NCBI GenBank assembly: GCA_017612555.1
Contig: JAGAFR010000071.1
Location: 1 to 56,506, forward strand
Length of the DNA: 56,506 nt
Direction: 5' to 3'
Source of the DNA: Lachnospiraceae bacterium
Lineage (GTDB): Bacteria > Bacillota > Clostridia > Lachnospirales > Lachnospiraceae
Shown: piece by piece, positions 52,476-56,506 of the stretch
Layout of the letters: every line of letters starts with the position of its first letter
How positions within the stretch are numbered: position 1 is the stretch's first letter
The notes under the pieces: model-generated
Database searches by the model: none
Told to the model about the DNA's origin: nothing
Seen by the model: only the letters and a program-made list of their open reading frames with translations
Translations under genes and position numbers: made by a program

Positions 52476-52838
52476 GTGAAATTGGTTACTGCAAAGATCG
52501 TAAAGGATTCTTCGGGATATGTGTCTTTTTCTTCAAAGGGACATGCCGGATACCGTAAAAAAGGTAAGGATATCGTATGTGCCGCAATTTCGGTTCTTAC
52601 GATAAACACAGCCAATTCGATCATGGGACTTACAGATTCCAAGATTGATGTAGAATATGATGACGGATTCATATCGTGGAAGTTTATTGGGCCATGTGAT
52701 GAAAAGGCAAGTCTTCTGATGGATGCCATGGTCATGGGGCTTAAGGATATCGAAGAAGATTACGATGATAAGTATCTTACAGTGTTAATAGAGGAGGCAG
52801 AAGATGATCAGGTTAGATCTTCAGTTATTTGCTCATAA
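52476..52838 (+). CDS. prp: Ribosomal-processing cysteine protease Prp
   Basis: Prp removes the N-terminal extension of L27 in Firmicutes and related bacteria. The catalytic pair is His23 in [12 protein letters not shown] and Cys35 in [11 protein letters not shown] (numbering from the GTG start), with the G..H.GY......C spacing of the family. It lies between rplU and rpmA, as usual, and overlaps rpmA by 35 nt. The start is uncertain: GTG 52476, or TTG 52482, which is better spaced from AGGTG at 52472-52476. Confidence 0.94.
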   Translation: MKLVTAKIVKDSSGYVSFSSKGHAGYRKKGKDIVCAAISVLTINTANSIMGLTDSKIDVEYDDGFISWKFIGPCDEKASLLMDAMVMGLKDIEEDYDDKYLTVLIEEAEDDQVRSSVICS

Positions 52839-53088
52839 AAAAGGAATGGGCTCCACCAAGAACGGAAGAGATTCCGAAGCAAAGAGACTTGGTGCCAAGA
52901 GAGCTGACGGACAGTTTGTAAAGGCCGGAAACATTCTTTACAGACAGCGCGGAACCAGGATTCACCCGGGCGTGAACGTTGGACGCGGCGGAGACGATAC
53001 ATTGTTCGCAACAGTTGACGGTGTTCTCCGTTTTGAAAGAAAGGGACGAGACAGGAAGGTTGCTTCCGTATATCCCGTAGAGCAGTAA
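52804..53088 (+). CDS. rpmA: 50S ribosomal protein L27 (with Prp-cleaved extension)
   Basis: L27 reaches toward the peptidyl transferase centre. The N-terminus [17 protein letters not shown] carries the Firmicutes extension; by analogy with Staphylococcus, Prp would cut after LDLQLF, leaving AHKKG. The core [25 protein letters not shown] and [14 protein letters not shown] is conserved. It has 94 residues. The ATG lies inside prp behind GAGG, and a terminator follows 7 nt after the stop. Confidence 0.98.
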   Translation: MIRLDLQLFAHKKGMGSTKNGRDSEAKRLGAKRADGQFVKAGNILYRQRGTRIHPGVNVGRGGDDTLFATVDGVLRFERKGRDRKVASVYPVEQ

Positions 53089-53095
53089 TTGTTAT

Positions 53096-53129
53096 GGCCT
53101 TAAAGTTAATCTTTAAGGCCTTTATTTTT
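53096..53129 (+). terminator. Rho-independent terminator after rpmA
   Basis: GGCCTTAAAG and CTTTAAGGCC form a perfect 10-bp stem with a TTAAT loop, followed by TTTATTTTT. obgE starts only 14 nt later, so read-through past it probably feeds the obgE operon, since no separate promoter is visible. Confidence 0.92.
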
Positions 53130-53142
53130 CATTGGTGGTTTT

Positions 53143-54420
53143 ATGTTTGCAGACAGAGCCAGGATCTACATAAGGAGCGGCAAGGGCGGTGACGGGCACG
53201 TGTCTTTCAGGCGTGAAAAATACGTGGCAAACGGCGGTCCCGACGGCGGCGACGGCGGCAAGGGCGGTGACGTTATTGTCGAAGTCGATGACGGTATGAA
53301 CATGCTCACAAACTACAGGCATGTCAGAAAATACTGTGCCGGAGACGGCGAGAACGGCGGAAAGCGTAACTGCAAAGGAAAGAGCGGCGACGATATAGTA
53401 CTTCGCGTTCCTGCGGGAACGATATTCAAGGAAGCCGAAAGCGGAAAAGTCATAGTTGATATGTCCGGAGATAACAAAAGAGTAGTTCTCCTGTCAGGCG
53501 GTCTTGGCGGAAACGGCAATCAGCACTATGCAACGCCCCGGATGCAGGCACCCAAGTATGCTCAGCCGGGACAGCCGGCTATGGAGCTTACTGTTGATCT
53601 GGAACTTAAGGTCATAGCGGATGTCGGGCTTGTAGGGTATCCGAATGTGGGAAAATCAACCCTTCTGTCAGTGGTATCAAACGCCAGGCCGGAGATTGCA
53701 AACTATCATTTTACAACGATCAGTCCGCATCTCGGTGTAGTTGATCTTGACGGTGGAAAAGGATTTGTTATGGCCGATATTCCCGGGCTTATAGAAGGCG
53801 CATCGGAAGGTGTAGGTCTCGGACATGATTTTCTTCGTCATATCGAGAGGACAAAAGTTCTCGTTCATATGGTCGATGCTTCGGGATCCGAAGGAAGAGA
53901 CCCGATAGAAGACGTTTATTCGATAAACAAAGAGCTTGAGAATTATGATAAAGATCTGGCACATCGCCCGATGGTGATTGCCGCGAACAAGATAGATGTT
54001 ATCACTGAAGGCGACCCGGTAGCAAAGCTAAAGGCGGAATTTGAGCCTAAAGGGATTAAGGTCATCCCGATATCGGCAGCTACAAGGGCCGGGATAAGCG
54101 AGCTTATCGGAGAGGTAAGGCAGTTACTGTCGCAGTGTAAGGACCCCGATATAGTATTTGCAAGCGAATACACTCCGGTAAGAAGTGATGACAGCTCAAG
54201 TTATGAAGTATTCTATGACGAAAAGCTCAAAGTATACTGTGTTGAAGGCCCTAAGATCGAAAAGATGCTTGGATATACGAATCTTGATTCTGAAAAGGGA
54301 TTCTCGTTCTTCCAGAAGTTCATGGAAGAGAACGGTATAAATGAACAGCTTAAGGCACTTGGCATCAATGAAGGTGATACGGTCAAGATATACGGTTGGG
54401 AGTTTGCATATTATGACTAG
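53143..54420 (+). CDS. obgE: GTPase Obg
   Basis: Essential GTPase of ribosome assembly and stress control. The Gly-rich Obg fold spans residues 1-158 (FADRARIYIRSGKGGDGHVSFRREKYV, GGDGGKGGDV). The G domain has G1 GLVGYPNVGKST near residue 165, the switch I region NYHFTTISPHLGVV, G3 DIPGLIEGASEG, G4 ANKID and G5 SAATRAG. The C-terminal OCT domain ends in GDTVKIYGWEFAYYD. It has 425 residues. GGTGG lies 6-7 nt before the ATG. yhbY overlaps its end by 8 nt. Confidence 0.98.
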   Translation: MFADRARIYIRSGKGGDGHVSFRREKYVANGGPDGGDGGKGGDVIVEVDDGMNMLTNYRHVRKYCAGDGENGGKRNCKGKSGDDIVLRVPAGTIFKEAESGKVIVDMSGDNKRVVLLSGGLGGNGNQHYATPRMQAPKYAQPGQPAMELTVDLELKVIADVGLVGYPNVGKSTLLSVVSNARPEIANYHFTTISPHLGVVDLDGGKGFVMADIPGLIEGASEGVGLGHDFLRHIERTKVLVHMVDASGSEGRDPIEDVYSINKELENYDKDLAHRPMVIAANKIDVITEGDPVAKLKAEFEPKGIKVIPISAATRAGISELIGEVRQLLSQCKDPDIVFASEYTPVRSDDSSSYEVFYDEKLKVYCVEGPKIEKMLGYTNLDSEKGFSFFQKFMEENGINEQLKALGINEGDTVKIYGWEFAYYD

Positions 54421-54712
54421 TAAGCAAAGAGCATATCTGAAAAAGATATCAAGTACATATGATCCGATTTTCCAGATCGGAAAAGGCAGTGTTACGCCTG
54501 AAATATGCAGTGCTGTAGATGAGGCACTTACCGCAAGGGAACTGATCAAGATAAATGTTCTTAAAAACTGCATGGATGATCCGAAGGCCGTTGCGCAGCT
54601 TCTTTCCGAAAGGACAAGATCGGATGTTGTGCATGTCATCGGAAGAAAGATCGTTCTTTTCAGGCAAAACAGTAAAAAAGAAGACAGGAAGATAATCATC
54701 CCCGGGGATTGA
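54413..54712 (+). CDS. yhbY: CRM-domain RNA-binding protein YhbY
   Basis: Small ribosome-associated RNA-binding protein involved in 50S assembly. The start is set at 54413 (MTSKQRAYLKKISSTYDPIFQIGKG), which matches the family N-terminus and gives 99 residues; a longer frame from 54341 lies wholly inside obgE. ELIKINVLKNC and HVIGRKIVLFRQN are the conserved CRM elements, although the family's GxxG loop is seen only as GKGSV. Overlap with obgE by 8 nt implies coupled translation. Confidence 0.93.
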   Translation: MTSKQRAYLKKISSTYDPIFQIGKGSVTPEICSAVDEALTARELIKINVLKNCMDDPKAVAQLLSERTRSDVVHVIGRKIVLFRQNSKKEDRKIIIPGD

Positions 54713-54716
54713 TAAC

Positions 54717-55349
54717 ATGGATAACGCGCGTTACAAAAAGAAGACCGGCATACTCGGCGGTACGTTCAATCCTATCCATATAGGTCATTTGATGCTTGCA
54801 GAGAATGCGCTTGAGTATTGCGGACTTGATGAAGTACTGATCATGCCCAGCGGATGTTCGTATTTTAAAGACCAAAGGAGCGTTGCTGATCCCGTTCACA
54901 GGCTGAAAATGGCTGAACTTGCGATATCGGATAATGATAAGTTTGTGATCTCTCCGATCGAAGTAGAACGCGGCGGTTTTACATACACGTATGAAACTCT
55001 TGAAATACTTTGCAGAGAAACCCCAAACACTCGTTATTATTATATAATCGGTGCCGATACACTGTTTTCGATGGAAACATGGAAGAAACCGGACGTTATT
55101 TTTTCCAAATGCACGGTTGTATGTGCAAAAAGAAACGGCGTGGATGATAAGGCGCTGTTAAAAAAAGCAGAAGAACTGAAAGAAAAGTATGACGCCGAAG
55201 TCATCATAATGGATACTCCCGAGATTCCCGTGTCATCAACCGTTGTACGGGAAATGATGAAAAAAGGGATGTCTTGCAGGTATTATCTTGATGATAAGGT
55301 AATTAAGTATATTAAAGATAACGGGTTATATTTAAATTTAACGGATTAA
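54717..55349 (+). CDS. nadD: Nicotinate-nucleotide adenylyltransferase
   Basis: Transfers AMP from ATP to nicotinate mononucleotide in NAD synthesis. The nucleotidyltransferase motif is GILGGTFNPIHIGHLMLAENA (HxGH present), and the C-terminal phosphate-binding motif is VSSTVVREMM. YYIIGADTLFSMETWKKPD is the family core. It has 210 residues and lies 4 nt after yhbY. yqeK follows after 3 nt, as in many Firmicutes. Confidence 0.97.
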   Translation: MDNARYKKKTGILGGTFNPIHIGHLMLAENALEYCGLDEVLIMPSGCSYFKDQRSVADPVHRLKMAELAISDNDKFVISPIEVERGGFTYTYETLEILCRETPNTRYYYIIGADTLFSMETWKKPDVIFSKCTVVCAKRNGVDDKALLKKAEELKEKYDAEVIIMDTPEIPVSSTVVREMMKKGMSCRYYLDDKVIKYIKDNGLYLNLTD

Positions 55350-55352
55350 AAA

Positions 55353-55949
55353 ATGGGAACGATCGTTATTGACGAAAAATATGATAAATGGCGTAAAATG
55401 CTTAAGGAAGACATCAGCAGGAAACGTTACCTTCATTCCATCGGTGTCAGCAACACGGCGGCATGCCTTGCCATGAGATACGGGTGTGATATTTGGAAAG
55501 CTTATATAGCAGGTCTTCTGCATGACTGTGCCAAAGGTCTTGGCGCCGAAGAGATGATCCGGGTTGTACAAGAAGCTGATATTGAGCTTACCAAAGTAGA
55601 AAAGAGTAATCCCGAGCTTCTTCATGCCAAGGCAGGTAGCGTATTGGCACGCGATAAATACGAAATAAAAGACGAGGATATACTCGAAGCGATAAAGTAT
55701 CATACGACCGGAAGACCATCCATGACACTTCTTGAGAAGATAATCTTTACGGCTGATTATATTGAACCTAACCGTTCAGGTATACCTGATCTTGACGGTA
55801 TCAGACGGATTGCTTTTACTGATATAGATAATTCGATCGTTCTTATATGTAAGGCTTCGATCGATTATCTGAAGCAAAAGAACAGGGTCATAGATGTTAC
55901 AACGGTAGATACATACGAATACTACAGAAATCTCGGAAAGGAAGAATGA
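55353..55949 (+). CDS. yqeK: YqeK-type HD-domain hydrolase (diadenosine tetraphosphatase)
   Basis: HD-domain enzyme of the YqeK family, reported to split Ap4A symmetrically to ADP. The metal site is visible: RYLHSIGVSNTAACLAMRYG with His, then AGLLHDCAKG with the HD pair, then ELLHAKAGSVLA and IKYHTTGRPSM with further His residues, and FTADYIEPNR with Asp. It has 198 residues. No clear Shine-Dalgarno is present 3 nt after nadD, so re-initiation is likely. rsfS follows 3 nt after the stop. Confidence 0.95.
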   Translation: MGTIVIDEKYDKWRKMLKEDISRKRYLHSIGVSNTAACLAMRYGCDIWKAYIAGLLHDCAKGLGAEEMIRVVQEADIELTKVEKSNPELLHAKAGSVLARDKYEIKDEDILEAIKYHTTGRPSMTLLEKIIFTADYIEPNRSGIPDLDGIRRIAFTDIDNSIVLICKASIDYLKQKNRVIDVTTVDTYEYYRNLGKEE

Positions 55950-55952
55950 TAT

Positions 55953-56303
55953 ATGTCATTATCAGCCGATGCGGAAAAGATAATAGAGACCGGAGTTGCT
56001 GCACTGTCCGATAAGAAGGCAGAGAACATCAGGATCATAGATATCTCGGAGATAAGCGTGATCGCGGATGCTCTTGTAATTGCAAGCGGCAATAACAAAA
56101 AACAGATCCAGGCCATGAGTGATGAGGCTGATGACAGGCTCGCCGGAAACGGTTATGAGCATTATTGTATCGAAGGATACGATAACGCAAACTGGGTGCT
56201 GATCGGATACAACGATGTCATATTTCACCTGTTTGACAAAGAAAGCCGGGAATTCTACGATCTTGAACGACTATACAGAGACGGAAAACTTATTGAAGCT
56301 TAA
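55953..56303 (+). CDS. rsfS: Ribosomal silencing factor RsfS
   Basis: Binds L14 on the 50S subunit and blocks subunit joining when nutrients run short. The pattern KAENIRIIDISEISVIADALVIASGNNKKQIQAM and WVLIGYNDVIFHLFDKESREFYDLERLY is the family signature. It has 116 residues. It ends the obgE-yhbY-nadD-yqeK-rsfS operon and is followed by a strong hairpin. Confidence 0.97.
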   Translation: MSLSADAEKIIETGVAALSDKKAENIRIIDISEISVIADALVIASGNNKKQIQAMSDEADDRLAGNGYEHYCIEGYDNANWVLIGYNDVIFHLFDKESREFYDLERLYRDGKLIEA

Positions 56304-56309
56304 AAGAGC

Positions 56310-56345
56310 AGAGCGCTATGCAGCAAAAGCTGATAGCGCTCTTAA
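56310..56345 (+). terminator. Strong hairpin after rsfS, probable terminator
   Basis: AGAGCGCTAT pairs perfectly with ATAGCGCTCT; after one bulged G the stem continues CAGC-AAAA-GCTG, giving 14 bp in all. Only TTAATATAT follows, a weak U-tract, so termination may be partial. Confidence 0.65.
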
Positions 56346-56477
56346 TATATTGAGGGGCGAATGAAAGGAGACAATATGAAGTGACCTCCAGATTGTAGAA
56401 ACGTGGATTTACCTGTAAACTGTTGATTGTCAACATCAATGGTAACAGGGATTACCGCATACAATAGGAGGCCACAT
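56346..56477 (+). other. Structured leader of the last gene
   Basis: The leader contains a well-placed AAAGGAG (56364-56370), then the three-codon ORF ATG AAG TGA (56376-56384), then CTCC (56386-56389), which can pair with GGAG. Further on lie the palindromes TGTTGA-TTG-TCAACA (56421-56435) and GGTAA-N6-TTACC (56441-56456). Such a layout can attenuate or time the downstream gene; no known riboswitch class was recognised. Confidence 0.4.
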
Positions 56478-56506
56478 ATGAATACTATAGTTTATCTTGG
56501 AATGGA
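56478..56506 (+). CDS. Start of a further gene, cut by the window end
   Basis: AGGAGG at 56466-56471 lies 6 nt before an ATG that opens MNTIVYLGM and runs off the window. Too little is present to name it. The start is convincing because of the near-perfect ribosome binding site. Confidence 0.6.

Overview
The window comes from a Clostridia (Firmicutes) chromosome, most likely a member of the Lachnospiraceae. The evidence is a moderate GC content, strong AGGAGG-type ribosome binding sites, L27 with an N-terminal extension encoded beside its protease Prp, a rex/yebC/obgE/nadD/yqeK/rsfS housekeeping set, a GGGtGRT-motif protein, and very large BspA-like leucine-rich-repeat surface proteins. Every gene found reads on the + strand. 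The family assignment is inference from gene content; no comparison was run.

Layout. (1) 1-3648: the 3' part of miaB and then leuS. (2) 3667-33088: a 29 kb accessory surface region. It starts directly behind leuS with two secreted beta-sandwich proteins. It continues with a degenerate receiver protein, a class B-type sortase and a polytopic GT-C-like membrane protein, then a secreted InlB/Ig-like protein, a secreted zinc metallopeptidase and a second GT-C-like protein of DUF6311 type. After that come a structured leader, a Phd-Doc toxin-antitoxin pair and two giant BspA-type proteins with C-terminal membrane tails. (3) 33119-38830: NADP-isocitrate dehydrogenase, rex, a coiled-coil protein, yebC and a large membrane protein with a charged tail. 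(4) 38831-39149: a strong promoter, 21-nt tandem repeats, two hairpins and tRNA-Thr(CGU). (5) 39177-49069: argH, asd, a PAS/degenerate GGDEF/EAL protein, a DUF234-like protein that has lost its Walker A lysine, an amino-acid ABC transporter and topB. (6) 49141-52064: a NifU-like/GGGtGRT pair behind a palindrome, then alr. (7) 52054-56303: promoter and leader, rplU-prp-rpmA, terminator, obgE-yhbY-nadD-yqeK-rsfS. (8) 56304-56506: a hairpin, a structured leader and the first codons of one more gene.

How it fits together. The surface region looks like one envelope programme: secreted proteins, a sortase, two probable sugar-transfer membrane proteins and two membrane-tailed adhesin-like proteins. 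Its two internal transcription starts, ahead of the receiver/sortase genes and ahead of the toxin-antitoxin/BspA genes, share a nearly identical 50-bp promoter block, the strongest sign of co-regulation. The four secreted proteins have no C-terminal sorting signal. The only plausible sortase substrate in the window is the 1948-residue BspA-like protein, with a TPKTAD-type motif before its membrane tail. Products of the giant surface genes, the GT-C-like proteins and the charged-tail membrane protein are described by architecture, not by proven function.
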